Positions 17,334 to 26,496 of a stretch of DNA of 37,608 bases are shown piece after piece (position 1 is the first letter of the stretch; each line of letters opens with the position of its first letter). The stretch comes from Gammaproteobacteria bacterium (GTDB taxonomy: Bacteria > Pseudomonadota > Gammaproteobacteria > Steroidobacterales > Woeseiaceae): NCBI GenBank assembly GCA_009937445.1, contig JAACFM010000051.1, positions 1-37,608 of the forward strand. Reading direction: 5' to 3'. A program made the translations under genes and the position numbers. Under the pieces are notes generated by a model. It did no database searches. It had not been told where the DNA came from and saw nothing but the letters and a program-made list of their open reading frames with translations.

Positions 17334-18683
17334 ATGGAAGCGCTAGAGCAAACGAAAGACAATCACGAGGAGCTGCGCCAGCTACTGAACGGTGGCCGTA
17401 TGCGCACGGCTCGCGTCATGGTGAACAGTCTTCACCCGTCCGAAGTCGCTCGATTACTCGAATCGTTACCCAGAAAGAAGCGCTCGATGCTTTGGGAGCT
17501 TGTCGATTCCGAAATGGAAGGCGACGTTCTGGTTGAGGTGTCCGATGAGGTCCGTGATGGCCTGATCCAAGGCATGAAAACAGCAGATCTGATCGCTGCG
17601 ACCGAGGGAATGGAGGCCGACGATCTCGCTGACCTTTTGATCGACCTTCCGGAAGCCGTCACGCAGGAGGTCTTGCAGTCTCTTGATAAACAGGACCACG
17701 ATCGTGTACAGCAGGTTCTCGCTTACGATGAGGAGAGCGCTGGCGGCTTGATGAACGTCGACATTGTGACGGTTCGTCCCGACGTCACCCTTGAAGTTGT
17801 CGCACGTTATTTACGATTTGTGGGCGATATAACTGACGGCACTGACTCAATTTTCGTCGTCAATCGGGAAAACCGTTATATCGGTTCACTGTTTCTCTCG
17901 CGACTGCTCACGGGTGCCCCGGAGGAGATGGTTGCCAATGTCATGTCCACCGAAAAAACACCGATTCCAGCAAATACGCCGTCTACCCAGGTGGTGTGGG
18001 AATTCGAAAATCGCGATCTATTGTCTGCTCCGGTTGTCGATGATGACTATCGGGTTCTTGGCCGCATCACAGTTGATGACGTTGTTGATGTGATTCGAGA
18101 TGAGGCCGAGCATTCCCTGATGAGTGCTGCGGGTCTTGATGAAGAAGAAGACATGTTCGCGCCTGTTTTCCAAAGTGCAGCCCGCCGCGCTTTGTGGCTC
18201 GGCGTCAACCTGTTTACGGCGTTTGTGGCGGCCGGCGTAGTCGAACAGTTCCAGACAGCGTTGGACCGCGTTGTTCTACTCGCAGTTCTCATGCCCGTGG
18301 TTCCCAGCATGGGCGGCGTCGCCGGAACTCAGTCTTTGACCATCATCACGCGCGCAATCGCGTTAGGCCAAATCAATAAGGACAACGCCGCGTGGATTTT
18401 GAGAAAAGAACTCATGGTCGGCGTTCTGAACGGAATTGGCTGGGCGATTATTGTCTCGCTGTTCACTTATTGGTGGTTCGAGGAATGGGTCATCGGCGGC
18501 ATCATCGGCGCCGCTATGATCATCAATCTGTTCGTTGCCGCATTGGCTGGTTTCAGTATTCCACTCATTCTGAAGCGTCTGCATATTGACCCGGCATTGG
18601 GCGGCGGTGTCGTTCTCACAACAGTGACAGACGTGATCGGCTACTCGGCATTCCTTGGCTTGGGCGCAGCATTCCTGCTGTAA
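17334..18683 (+). CDS. mgtE: Magnesium transporter MgtE
   Basis: MgtE is a homodimeric, Mg2+-gated channel of the inner membrane. The 449-residue protein has the MgtE N domain (about 10-125; LHPSEVARLLESLPRKKR, LADLLIDLPEAVTQEVLQSL), two CBS domains (about 130-255; AGGLMNVDIVTVRPDVTL, RVLGRITVDDVVDVI), a connecting helix and five transmembrane helices (about 280-449). The conserved PVVPSMGGVAGTQSLTI segment and the pore aspartate in the last helix (TDVIGYSAFLGL, Asp433) are present. It follows rapZ by 19 bases without a clear ribosome site and converges on the patatin gene with ten bases between stops. Confidence 0.96.
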   Translation: MEALEQTKDNHEELRQLLNGGRMRTARVMVNSLHPSEVARLLESLPRKKRSMLWELVDSEMEGDVLVEVSDEVRDGLIQGMKTADLIAATEGMEADDLADLLIDLPEAVTQEVLQSLDKQDHDRVQQVLAYDEESAGGLMNVDIVTVRPDVTLEVVARYLRFVGDITDGTDSIFVVNRENRYIGSLFLSRLLTGAPEEMVANVMSTEKTPIPANTPSTQVVWEFENRDLLSAPVVDDDYRVLGRITVDDVVDVIRDEAEHSLMSAAGLDEEEDMFAPVFQSAARRALWLGVNLFTAFVAAGVVEQFQTALDRVVLLAVLMPVVPSMGGVAGTQSLTIITRAIALGQINKDNAAWILRKELMVGVLNGIGWAIIVSLFTYWWFEEWVIGGIIGAAMIINLFVAALAGFSIPLILKRLHIDPALGGGVVLTTVTDVIGYSAFLGLGAAFLL

Positions 18684-18693
18684 ACAATCGCCG

Positions 18694-19911
18694 TCAGACC
18701 GCGTCAGACTCAAACGAACTCAAGTCTCTTTTGATCCAGTCAGGCGCGAACAACCGCGGCACGTCGGCGCCAGAAACAAAGTCCAGCAACTCGTCTTTCA
18801 CTTTCATTGCATCTCGGTAGCCCAGCGCGATGAGCTCGCGCGTATAGGACTTCTCAAACAGCAGAAAGCTCAGCAACCTGCTTTCGCCCGAGCCTTTGCC
18901 GCCGATACCGCGCAGCAGAGCGCGAATAGCGAACGGCAGTTCCTGTCTGTGTCGAACTGCTATCTCTCGCAGATCCTCGCTTGGCACAATCAGCATCGTG
19001 TCGATTGGACGGACCTTTGCCAACGTGCCGCTTCTGTCGGCTGCAGGTACCGAATCAATCAGCTCGTTGATGCGGGTAATACGTTCAAGATCAGAATACA
19101 GACCGTCCATAAACAGGGTATCGAGCATGTAACCCGCGATCTGTCCGAAACTCGGCGGCGGCCCCAGTTCGGTCGGCGCTTTTTCTCCGGTCTCATCGCG
19201 AATGCCGATGACCAGAATTCGATCCGCACCCAGATGAACAGCAGGACTGAGCGGCGTTGCCTGTCGCATTGCGCCATCACCGAAATACTCATTACCGATT
19301 TGCTGCGGTGGAAAAACCATGGGCACCGCGATACTCGCCATTAAATGATCCAGACTCAGATCGGTGCGCTGGCCAAGACGCCTGGTCCGACCCCAGTCCT
19401 GCAAATGATCCGCCGCTTCAAAAAAAGACGTCGAGCGTGCAGACTCGTACCCGGCAGCGGTAATAGCTATGGCCTCCAGATGGCCATCGTCGATAGCTTG
19501 CCGGATTCTCGGAAAATGGACGTTCTGGCCCAGGAGCTCGCGTAAAGGCGCATTGTTGAGCAGCGATTTCGGCGTACCAACCAGCCAGCCACCCAAGACG
19601 ATAGAAAACATCCAGTGCAGGCTGCTCTTTAGCATCGTCAGATGGTCGGTTTTATATACCTGGTGACAGCGAAAATGCGCCCAGACCTGCTCCAGTTCAG
19701 CCACCGCAGACCGAAGATGCCCGGCTTTGGACGCCAGAACCACCGAATTGACTGCGCCGGCAGAAGTGCCGCTGATGACTGAGAACGGGTTGACGCTCGA
19801 CCTGGGCAGTATCTCCGCCAGGGCTTTGAGTACACCAACCTGAAACGCGCCGCGCGCTCCGCCACCGGGCAGCACCAGGGCAGTTTTGTTTGATTCAGAA
19901 TGATTGCTCAT
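18694..19911 (-). CDS. Patatin-like phospholipase (RssA-type)
   Basis: A patatin-family serine hydrolase predicted to cleave acyl esters of phospholipids or neutral lipids. The catalytic features are all present in the first 215 residues: oxyanion loop GGGARGAF (16-23), nucleophile elbow GTSAG with Ser50, and the dyad aspartate Asp212 in GDGAMRQ. After about residue 290 the sequence becomes helical with no domain I recognise; total length of 405 is longer than the E. coli RssA core. No signal peptide is seen, so it is likely cytoplasmic or membrane-peripheral. It diverges from bcp across 110 bases. Substrate is unknown. Confidence 0.92.
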   Translation of the reverse strand: MSNHSESNKTALVLPGGGARGAFQVGVLKALAEILPRSSVNPFSVISGTSAGAVNSVVLASKAGHLRSAVAELEQVWAHFRCHQVYKTDHLTMLKSSLHWMFSIVLGGWLVGTPKSLLNNAPLRELLGQNVHFPRIRQAIDDGHLEAIAITAAGYESARSTSFFEAADHLQDWGRTRRLGQRTDLSLDHLMASIAVPMVFPPQQIGNEYFGDGAMRQATPLSPAVHLGADRILVIGIRDETGEKAPTELGPPPSFGQIAGYMLDTLFMDGLYSDLERITRINELIDSVPAADRSGTLAKVRPIDTMLIVPSEDLREIAVRHRQELPFAIRALLRGIGGKGSGESRLLSFLLFEKSYTRELIALGYRDAMKVKDELLDFVSGADVPRLFAPDWIKRDLSSFESDAV

Positions 19912-19954
19912 AGGCTTCTTTCAAATTGTTACTGATCGCTCGCAGTCGGCGTAT

Positions 19955-19960
19955 TATAAT
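19955..19960 (+). promoter_or_regulatory. Perfect -10 hexamer upstream of bcp
   Basis: TATAAT lies 61 bases before the bcp ATG. The best -35 at a 17-base spacing is CTGATC, only a partial match to TTGACA. The perfect -10 within the divergent patatin/bcp gap makes a sigma-70 promoter for bcp plausible. Confidence 0.5.
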
Positions 19961-20021
19961 GCCTCTCTCCTTCGCGAGACCGGCATTACACTCCCGGACT
20001 TTAAGGATACGGACCCTGAAT

Positions 20022-20570
20022 ATGAAACGCTCTATTACTTTTGCAGCCATAGCGCTCGCGACAATCGCAGTCACGCTGTCATTCACATCGTTTGGTATCG
20101 CGAATGATCAACTGGTTCTCGGAAGCCCCGCGCCAGAGTTTGAACTTGCCGACCAAACGGGAGAACTGCACTCCCTCGAAGACTACCGAGGACAGTGGGT
20201 CGTTCTCTATTTCTACCCGAAAGACGAGACGCCCGGATGCACGACCGAGGCATGTGAATTTCGCGACAACATTTTCGCGTATCGTGACCTAAATGCGCAA
20301 ATAATCGGTGTCAGTCTCGACGATGTTGAGTCACACAAAGCATTTGCCGAGAACTACAGTTTGCCATTTCCATTGCTGGCTGACCTCAAAGGGGAAACGT
20401 CAATGGCGTACGGCGTGAAAACACGCATGTTTGGCATGACCGTCGCAAAGAGACAGACCTTTATCATCGATCCGGACGGCGCAATCGCCAAACACTACCA
20501 AACCGTCAAGCCGGAAGAGCATGCGCAGCAGGTGCTTGCAGATCTCAAGAAGCTGGGCGCAGGTTCTTAG
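20022..20570 (+). CDS. bcp: Exported Bcp-type peroxiredoxin (thiol peroxidase)
   Basis: A Bcp/PrxQ peroxiredoxin that reduces hydrogen peroxide and organic hydroperoxides using a thiol donor. The 182-residue protein has an N-terminal signal peptide (MKRSITF, hydrophobic 7-25, likely cleavage near IAND), then the peroxiredoxin domain (LGSPAPEFELADQTG, FYPKDETPGCTTEACEFRD). Peroxidatic Cys73 and resolving Cys78 have the five-residue spacing of Bcp. FIIDPDGAIAKHY is the usual late strand. E. coli Bcp lacks a signal, so this form probably acts in the periplasm. A longer frame from 19926 exists, but the ATG at 20022 gives a clean signal peptide; AAGGA lies 14 bases upstream, rather far. The stop overlaps the converging VWA gene by four bases. 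Confidence 0.93.
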   Translation: MKRSITFAAIALATIAVTLSFTSFGIANDQLVLGSPAPEFELADQTGELHSLEDYRGQWVVLYFYPKDETPGCTTEACEFRDNIFAYRDLNAQIIGVSLDDVESHKAFAENYSLPFPLLADLKGETSMAYGVKTRMFGMTVAKRQTFIIDPDGAIAKHYQTVKPEEHAQQVLADLKKLGAGS

Positions 20571-21705
20571 TGCAGGGCCTTGATGCCTTCATCGAGGCCG
20601 GCGATCGTTAGTGGGTACATTCTATCGTCCATCAGTTCTCTGACCAGCTTTACCGATGGCGTGTAGTCCCAGCGCGCTTTTGGCTCAGGATTCAGCCATA
20701 TCGATTTCGGGTAGGTCTTTAGCAGTCGTTTGATCCAGACGGCGCCTGGTTCTTCGTTCCAGTGTTCAACACTGCCGCCCGGATAGGCTATTTCGTACGG
20801 ACTCATCGTCGCGTCACCCACGAATATCAACTTGTAGTCCGACGGATACTTGTGCGTGATGTCCAGCGTTGGTGTCTTTTCTGTCTGTCGGCGCCGATTA
20901 TCCTTCCACAGACTTTCATAAATAAAATTGTGAAAATAGAAGTATTCAAGATGTTTGAATTCGCTTCGCGCGGCCGAAAACACCCAATATCGAGACACAA
21001 GAGCACTTTGACAGCGTTGTGGCGCTCCGGGACCATCCGAATGTCCAGCATGCCACCATTGCGTGCCGTCTTGTCGATCGTATCCCCGAGGTCCAACTGG
21101 TCTGCGGCGCCCTCCCGGGCAAACTTGCGCAATCGACGCAGCGCGACTTTGATATTGCGAGTACCAAGCTCCACAGAGTCGTCAAGGTTGCGATAGTCAC
21201 GTTTATCCCAGACTTTCACAGCACTGCGATTGCGTGAACCCTTCTGACCGATGCGAACGCCTTCCGGGTTGTAGCCGTAAGCACCGAATGGCGATGTCCC
21301 GGCTGTGCCGATCCACTTGTTACCTCCCTCATGACGCTCATCTTGCTCGTCGAGCCGTTCTTGCAGCGCTTTCATGAGTTCCTCGAACCCGCCCATCGAC
21401 TCGACGAGCTTGCGTTCTTCTTCGGATAGCTGCAGTTCGGCCTGATGTTGCAACCACTCCTCCGGAATCTCCTGCATAAGGTCGGACAAGGAGTCGTCAA
21501 TGCCCTTGAAGTACGCGCCGAAGATTCGGTCGAATCGATCGAGATGCGCTTCGTCCTTTACAAGAGACGCTCTTGCCAAAAAATAGAAATCGTCCACGCT
21601 TTGACCGGCGAGACCGCTTTGCATGGCCTCGTGCAATGTCAGCAATTCGGTAATTGACGTCCGCATACCGCCTTCACGAAGCATGTAAAAAAACGGTATT
21701 AGCAC
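20567..21705 (-). pseudogene. VWA-domain protein (CoxE-like, MoxR partner), frameshifted by a deletion at the MIDAS motif
   Basis: This gene should encode a von Willebrand A protein of about 390 residues that works with the neighbouring MoxR ATPase. From the GTG at 21705 (GAGGGA ten bases upstream) the frame gives the full family N-terminus: LIPFFYMLREGG, FYFLARASLVKDEAHLDRFDRIFGAYF, GGNKWIGTAGTSPFGAYGYNPEG, VWDKRDYRNLDDSVELGTRNIKVALRRLRKFAREGA and RMVPERHNAVKVLLCLDIG. There, near 20980-20984, it leaves frame. The expected continuation (FSAARSEFKHLEYFYFHN through FVGDATMSPYEIAYPGGSVEHWNEEPGAVW) appears in another frame and runs to the stop at 20567. By family spacing about 13 residues, including the metal-binding GGSM part, are missing; two bases remain, implying a net loss near 37 bases. 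It is either a real recent inactivation or an assembly error. Confidence 0.85.
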
Positions 21706-21723
21706 GGCTCGAAAATCCCTCGC

Positions 21724-22581
21724 CTACTGTGGGTTGTTGCGTCGATCCAGGAAGACAAGTTGCTCGAACAGATGGACATCCTGTTCGTTCTTGAGCAATG
21801 CGCCGTATAAAGGTGGAATCGCGCTGCGATTATTTTCGCTGCGCAAGGCCTCAAGCGGAATATCTTCAGCCAACAGCAGCTTGATCCAGTCGAGCAGCTC
21901 GGAGGTCGACGGCTTCTTCTTCAAACCCCGCACATCGCGAACTTTGTAAAACGCATTCAACGCTTCAGCCAGTAGCGCTTTTTTGAGCTGCGGAAAATGC
22001 ACATCAACGATGCGGCCCATGGTTTCCTGATCCGGAAACTTGATGTAGTGAAAGAAGCAACGTCGCAGGAACGCATCCGGCAGTTCTTTCTCGTTATTGC
22101 TGGTAATGATAATAATCGGGCGGTGCCGGGCAGAGATAAGCTTCTTGGTTTCGTAAACGTAGAACTCCATTCGGTCCAGTTCCTGCAGCAGATCATTGGG
22201 GAACTCGATATCCGCTTTGTCGATTTCATCGATCAGCAGTACTGGCTGCTCTTCAGAGTCAAACGCCTCCCAGATTTTGCCGCGCATGATGTAATTCGAG
22301 ATGTCATGAACTTTGTCATCACCGAGTTGCGAGTCTCTGAGCCGCGCGACAGCGTCATACTCATACAGGCCCTGCTGAGCTTTTGTTGTCGACTTGATGT
22401 GCCATTCGTACAGCGGTTTGCCGAGTGCCTCGGCGACTTCGATAGCAAGCTGGGTTTTACCTGTACCGGGCTCGCCTTTGACCAGTATCGGACGCTGCAA
22501 CGTTACTGCTGCATTGACGGCCATACTCAGATCATCGGTGGCTATGTAGGAACTGGTCCCTGTGAATCGATTGTCAGACAT
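21724..22581 (-). CDS. MoxR-family AAA+ ATPase
   Basis: A MoxR-type AAA+ ATPase of 285 residues, a chaperone-like class that acts with VWA proteins to mature or insert cofactors into enzyme complexes. Walker A is GEPGTGKT (36-43), Walker B LLIDEIDKAD (115-124), sensor 1 ITSNNEKELPDAFLRRC with the arginine finger region, followed by the helical lid (PSTSELLDWIKLLL). The first VWA codon lies 18 bases downstream, so the pair was an operon. The specific client is unknown; no dehydrogenase or cofactor gene lies beside it. The upstream gene is the penicillin-acylase-family enzyme, 32 bases away. Confidence 0.93.
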   Translation of the reverse strand: MSDNRFTGTSSYIATDDLSMAVNAAVTLQRPILVKGEPGTGKTQLAIEVAEALGKPLYEWHIKSTTKAQQGLYEYDAVARLRDSQLGDDKVHDISNYIMRGKIWEAFDSEEQPVLLIDEIDKADIEFPNDLLQELDRMEFYVYETKKLISARHRPIIIITSNNEKELPDAFLRRCFFHYIKFPDQETMGRIVDVHFPQLKKALLAEALNAFYKVRDVRGLKKKPSTSELLDWIKLLLAEDIPLEALRSENNRSAIPPLYGALLKNEQDVHLFEQLVFLDRRNNPQ

Positions 22582-22613
22582 TTTTTGATTTCCGGTCGGT
22601 ACCTGCCGCTATC

Positions 22614-24986
22614 TTACCGCCTGTCCGGCGTTAGCGTCAGTGTATGGACTGCCGCGCCGGGCAGAAACGGGCTGGGCAGTCCGTTGACCCAGTCGGAATG
22701 ACCGGCATCATAATAATCGGATAGCGGATGTCCGCTCTGTCCAGTTGGCATATGCAGGATACTGTTCGCCTCGTCGCCAGGCGCGACTGAGAACCGCTCG
22801 GACGCCCCCATGTTGGGCCCCTGCGCCTTGGGCATGTCAGTGTCACCGTTAAGCGGGTCCGCCGGCATATTCAACGCCTCTCCAAAAAACGGAATGCTGC
22901 CGCTCAAAGGATGATTAATTGCCGCAGTGTTTATCTCACCCCAGTTGCGTCGCGCCAACGGACCGTCAAAATTATCAGTGAAATACTTGATATTCGTGCG
23001 TACCGCGGACAGCAGGAATTGATCCCAGCTATCGTAGGCTCCCGGCAACATGTGAACAGGCCGCTCTGTTACCAACGCCCACAGAACCGCCTCAATCTGA
23101 TTGCTGATTCTAAGCTGAACGTCGTCTCCATACGCGACTCTGACTGGCGCCGTCAGTGCATGAAACAGGCGGCGTCTGACCTCAAGTCGAAACGCGCGGA
23201 CCAATCGATAGCCGACGGATTCGGGTGCAGCCCGTGGAATCCACTCCTGCACCAGTTGGCGATATTCCACCAGGTCATCACTGTCAGCGCCTGCCTGATT
23301 ATTGAGAAGATCCAACAGCAGATCTCTCCACGGCAGAAGAAACAAAGCACGATCATCGTATTGGATCGCCAACATGTCCTCTGGACGGAAGGTGTCCTCT
23401 GCGAACAGGCCATCGCGAATCTGCTTCGTCCGCGCTCCCAGGTCATAACCACCGTCACCGATGATTCTGAGGGCCTCGCCATCAACAACACGTGAATTCG
23501 CCGACCAGATACGACCGCTGTCCGGATTGACAATGCGCGGATAGTCCTCTGCGGCAAGCCAACCGGTCCAACCGTGCTGCTCGCTCCAGTCGGCTGGTAA
23601 CATGGGATCAAAGCCGGACTTGAGTGGAATTTTTCCGGCGATGGTCCAGGCTATATTTCCGTCCGCATCGCCCGTAACGAAATTCTGCGGCGGCATACCC
23701 ATCGTATTCGCAACGTCGAGCGCTTCTGATACCGAAACGACGGTCTCAAGCTTGAGTATATTCAGATTAACCGCTTCGGCATTGTGAGCAATCCAGCTAA
23801 CCGCAATCTCACCGTCCGGATACTCTACGTCGTCTCGTACCGGCCCCCAGATCGTCTCCCGAACTTCATGCTCGACGGACTCGCCATCTTTGAGGTGAAT
23901 AATTTCTTTGTGAATTTCAAAGGGCAAATCGCCCTCTGGCGTCGCATACGTGCCTTCTTTGCCGCCCGGACGGAGAATCACCGCGTCGGTGTAATCGCCG
24001 TAACTGTTCGTAAAGCCCCAGGCAACCCGCGTATTGCTGCCCGCAATAATGAACGGCGAACCTGGCAAGGTCACGCCGGAGATATCACGAGGATCGTTCC
24101 CGGCAACCCGCAAACGCGCTCGGTAGAAAACGTTGGGCATATCCAGATCCAGGTGCATATCATTTGCAACGATCGCCCTGCCGTGCTCCGTATGCGCACC
24201 GGACACCGCCCAGTTATTGCTGCCGCGCAACCTGTAACGACCCGTCTCATTTGTTTCCTCGGGCGTATCGACGACGCCTCGCAGTGAAATGATGTCCTCT
24301 GATGGGATCGCTGCTGCAACTCGCGGTTCGCCCATCATGGGCGCGTCCCACTGCGAACCGTCCGGATACATCCAGTCGTAAACCTCGTCCGGTAACGCGC
24401 TGTGCGCAAATCCGCGACGAACCTCTTGGGTTGCTTTTGTGTCGTTCAACATCGCGAACATCGTGTACACAGCAAGAATCGAATCTTCCGGTCGCCAGGG
24501 TTCCGGCTCAACTCTGAGCAAGAAGTACTCGAAAGGACGCGCGCTCAGGGAATCGAGACCTGCGTTTACGCCATCTGCATATCGCTGCAGAAATTCCCGC
24601 TCCGAATCTGCAGCCACCGCTACAACCGCCTCTGCCCGGGCCCGAAAGCGATGAAACCGGAAGTACTTATCCAGACTCAACGCCGCAGATCCTACCAACT
24701 CGGACAATTCGCCCGCCGCCTTGCGCCGAATCGTATCCATTTGAAAGAAGCGATCCTGCCCGTGCGCAAATCCCGTCGCGAAGGCAAGATCGACCCGATT
24801 GTTAGCTGTAATGACGGGAATGCCAGACGTATCGCGCTCAATGGTCGCGATATCGGACAATCCGGAAGCAACAAATTCACCATCCAGCATCGGCAAGCTG
24901 GCACGCAGGCCCAGCCAGGAAACCAAAGCAACAAAGAGAATAATAAGCGTTGCGCCGATGAGCAGACGCCGAACAATTTTCATCAT
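22614..24986 (-). CDS. Penicillin acylase family Ntn-hydrolase (peptidase S45)
   Basis: A 790-residue N-terminal-nucleophile amidohydrolase of the penicillin-acylase/AHL-acylase family. It has one N-terminal hydrophobic segment (8-28; signal or anchor), an alpha chain (IERDTSGIPVITANNRVDLAFATGFAHGQDRFFQMD, RRKAAGELSELVG) and, at residues 255-260, GSNNWA, where autocatalytic cleavage would expose Ser256 as nucleophile. Later motifs include WGFTNSYGDYTDAVIL and PPQNFVTGDADGNIAWTIAGKIPLK. Family members cleave amide-linked side chains of beta-lactams, acyl-homoserine lactones or related compounds; which one cannot be read here. It overlaps pyk by four bases (ATGA) and is thus coupled to a glycolytic gene. 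Confidence 0.93.
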   Translation of the reverse strand: MMKIVRRLLIGATLIILFVALVSWLGLRASLPMLDGEFVASGLSDIATIERDTSGIPVITANNRVDLAFATGFAHGQDRFFQMDTIRRKAAGELSELVGSAALSLDKYFRFHRFRARAEAVVAVAADSEREFLQRYADGVNAGLDSLSARPFEYFLLRVEPEPWRPEDSILAVYTMFAMLNDTKATQEVRRGFAHSALPDEVYDWMYPDGSQWDAPMMGEPRVAAAIPSEDIISLRGVVDTPEETNETGRYRLRGSNNWAVSGAHTEHGRAIVANDMHLDLDMPNVFYRARLRVAGNDPRDISGVTLPGSPFIIAGSNTRVAWGFTNSYGDYTDAVILRPGGKEGTYATPEGDLPFEIHKEIIHLKDGESVEHEVRETIWGPVRDDVEYPDGEIAVSWIAHNAEAVNLNILKLETVVSVSEALDVANTMGMPPQNFVTGDADGNIAWTIAGKIPLKSGFDPMLPADWSEQHGWTGWLAAEDYPRIVNPDSGRIWSANSRVVDGEALRIIGDGGYDLGARTKQIRDGLFAEDTFRPEDMLAIQYDDRALFLLPWRDLLLDLLNNQAGADSDDLVEYRQLVQEWIPRAAPESVGYRLVRAFRLEVRRRLFHALTAPVRVAYGDDVQLRISNQIEAVLWALVTERPVHMLPGAYDSWDQFLLSAVRTNIKYFTDNFDGPLARRNWGEINTAAINHPLSGSIPFFGEALNMPADPLNGDTDMPKAQGPNMGASERFSVAPGDEANSILHMPTGQSGHPLSDYYDAGHSDWVNGLPSPFLPGAAVHTLTLTPDRR

Positions 24987-26419
24987 GTGCTGGATTTTAT
25001 TTTTATGACCGTCATTGAATTAGTGCTTCCCGATACGCCGTCCAGATCACCTTTGGTCAGCAACGCCAGGTCCCCATCCTTTACAAGATTATTCGAGAGT
25101 AACGTATCAAAAATACTCTGATAAAGGTTCGTCGGATTCGCCACGTCCATCTCGAAGAACACTGGATACACACCGCGATACATTGCAACACGACGACTGG
25201 TCTGCACATAAGGCGTAAACGCATAGATAGGGATATCAGATCGAATACGTGACATCCAGCGGGTCGTGGAACCTGACTCTGTCAACGCAATAATGGCTTT
25301 GACCGACATATGGTTCGCCGTATACATCGTTGCCATAGCAATCGCTTCATCCACCTGCTCGAAATGATCCTGCATTCGATGGCTGGATTGGCTGAACGGT
25401 ATTGGAAATTTCTCGGCGCCAACGCAAACCTCTGCCATCGCTGCAATGGCTTCAGCCGGGTATGCCCCTACCGCAGTCTCCCCGGAGAGCATGACCGCAT
25501 CGGTACCGTCGATGACAGCGTTCGAAACGTCAGAAACCTCCGCACGAGTCGGAATAGGGTTCAGGATCATCGACTCCATCATCTGTGTGGCAGTGATCAC
25601 GATTTTGTGGGCCTTGCGCGTTTTGCGAATCAGCTTCTTTTGAATTCCGATGAGCTCTGCGTAGCCCATTTCGACACCCAGATCGCCGCGCGCAACCATG
25701 ATGACGTCCGATGCCTCGATAATGGAGTTGATATTTTCCACAGCCTCGGTGCGTTCAACCTTCGCGACAATGCTGCCTTGGCCACCCGCTTCCCGAAGCA
25801 GGCGTCTGGCTTCTTCAACGTCTTCGCCGTTGCGTACGAATGACACCGCAAGAAAATCCAGCCCCATGTCGGCAGCAATTTTGATGTTCTCTTTATCGAC
25901 ATCGGTCAATGCAGCGGCTGACAGTCCGCCACCCTTCAGATTGATGCCCTTGTGGTCCGACAATATTCCACCGTGCACGACAATCGTGTGAATACGTGTG
26001 CCCTCAATTCTCTCAATTTCGAGCGTAATCAGACCGTCATTCAGCAGCAATATATCCCCAGGAGAGACATCCTCATGCAGGGTTTCGAGGGCAACGCCAA
26101 CTCCCGTGGCATCACCGTCCATCAATCCCAATGTGCTGTCGAGAAAAAATTGCTCGCCGTCGACCAGCGCAACACTGTGATCCTTGAATCGACGGATGCG
26201 GATTTTCGGTCCCTGCAGATCACCCATGATGCCGACTTCGCGTCCACAAGCGGCGGCCGCCGATCGCAACATTTTCGCGCGTCGACGATGATCGTCAGGT
26301 GCTCCGTGGGAAAAATTCAGGCGAGCAACATCAAGTCCGGCATTGATCATCCGGCGCAGCGTTTTTTCGTCATCCGAGGCTGGTCCCAGCGTCGCGACTA
26401 TCTTTGTTCGTCTTTGCAT
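24983..26419 (-). CDS. pykA: Pyruvate kinase, PykA type
   Basis: Pyruvate kinase makes pyruvate and ATP from phosphoenolpyruvate and ADP. The 478-residue sequence is complete: RRTKIVATLGPASDDEKTL, RLNFSHGAPDDH, GDLQGPKIRI, the catalytic segment VAKVERTEAVENI, MVARGDLGVEMG with the metal-binding acid residues, and ITATQMMESMILNPIPTRAEVSDVSNAVIDGTDAVMLSGETAVGAYP. It resembles E. coli PykA more than PykF (for example GPKIRIRRFKDH and the KGINLKGGGLSAAALTDVD segment), which suggests AMP/sugar-phosphate activation. It overlaps the acylase gene downstream and is divided from pgk by phoX on the other strand. Confidence 0.97.
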   Translation of the reverse strand: MQRRTKIVATLGPASDDEKTLRRMINAGLDVARLNFSHGAPDDHRRRAKMLRSAAAACGREVGIMGDLQGPKIRIRRFKDHSVALVDGEQFFLDSTLGLMDGDATGVGVALETLHEDVSPGDILLLNDGLITLEIERIEGTRIHTIVVHGGILSDHKGINLKGGGLSAAALTDVDKENIKIAADMGLDFLAVSFVRNGEDVEEARRLLREAGGQGSIVAKVERTEAVENINSIIEASDVIMVARGDLGVEMGYAELIGIQKKLIRKTRKAHKIVITATQMMESMILNPIPTRAEVSDVSNAVIDGTDAVMLSGETAVGAYPAEAIAAMAEVCVGAEKFPIPFSQSSHRMQDHFEQVDEAIAMATMYTANHMSVKAIIALTESGSTTRWMSRIRSDIPIYAFTPYVQTSRRVAMYRGVYPVFFEMDVANPTNLYQSIFDTLLSNNLVKDGDLALLTKGDLDGVSGSTNSMTVIKIKSST

Positions 26420-26496
26420 GCGCGCGATTATTGCACAGCTGAACCGTGTTCGCTGATATGCTGAACGGCCCCTGATAATTGTTGAGGAAATTCGCC

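Noticed and set aside
26420-26496. PhoB box in front of phoX
   Set aside because: No pair of CTGTCAT-like repeats is visible in the 77-base gap.
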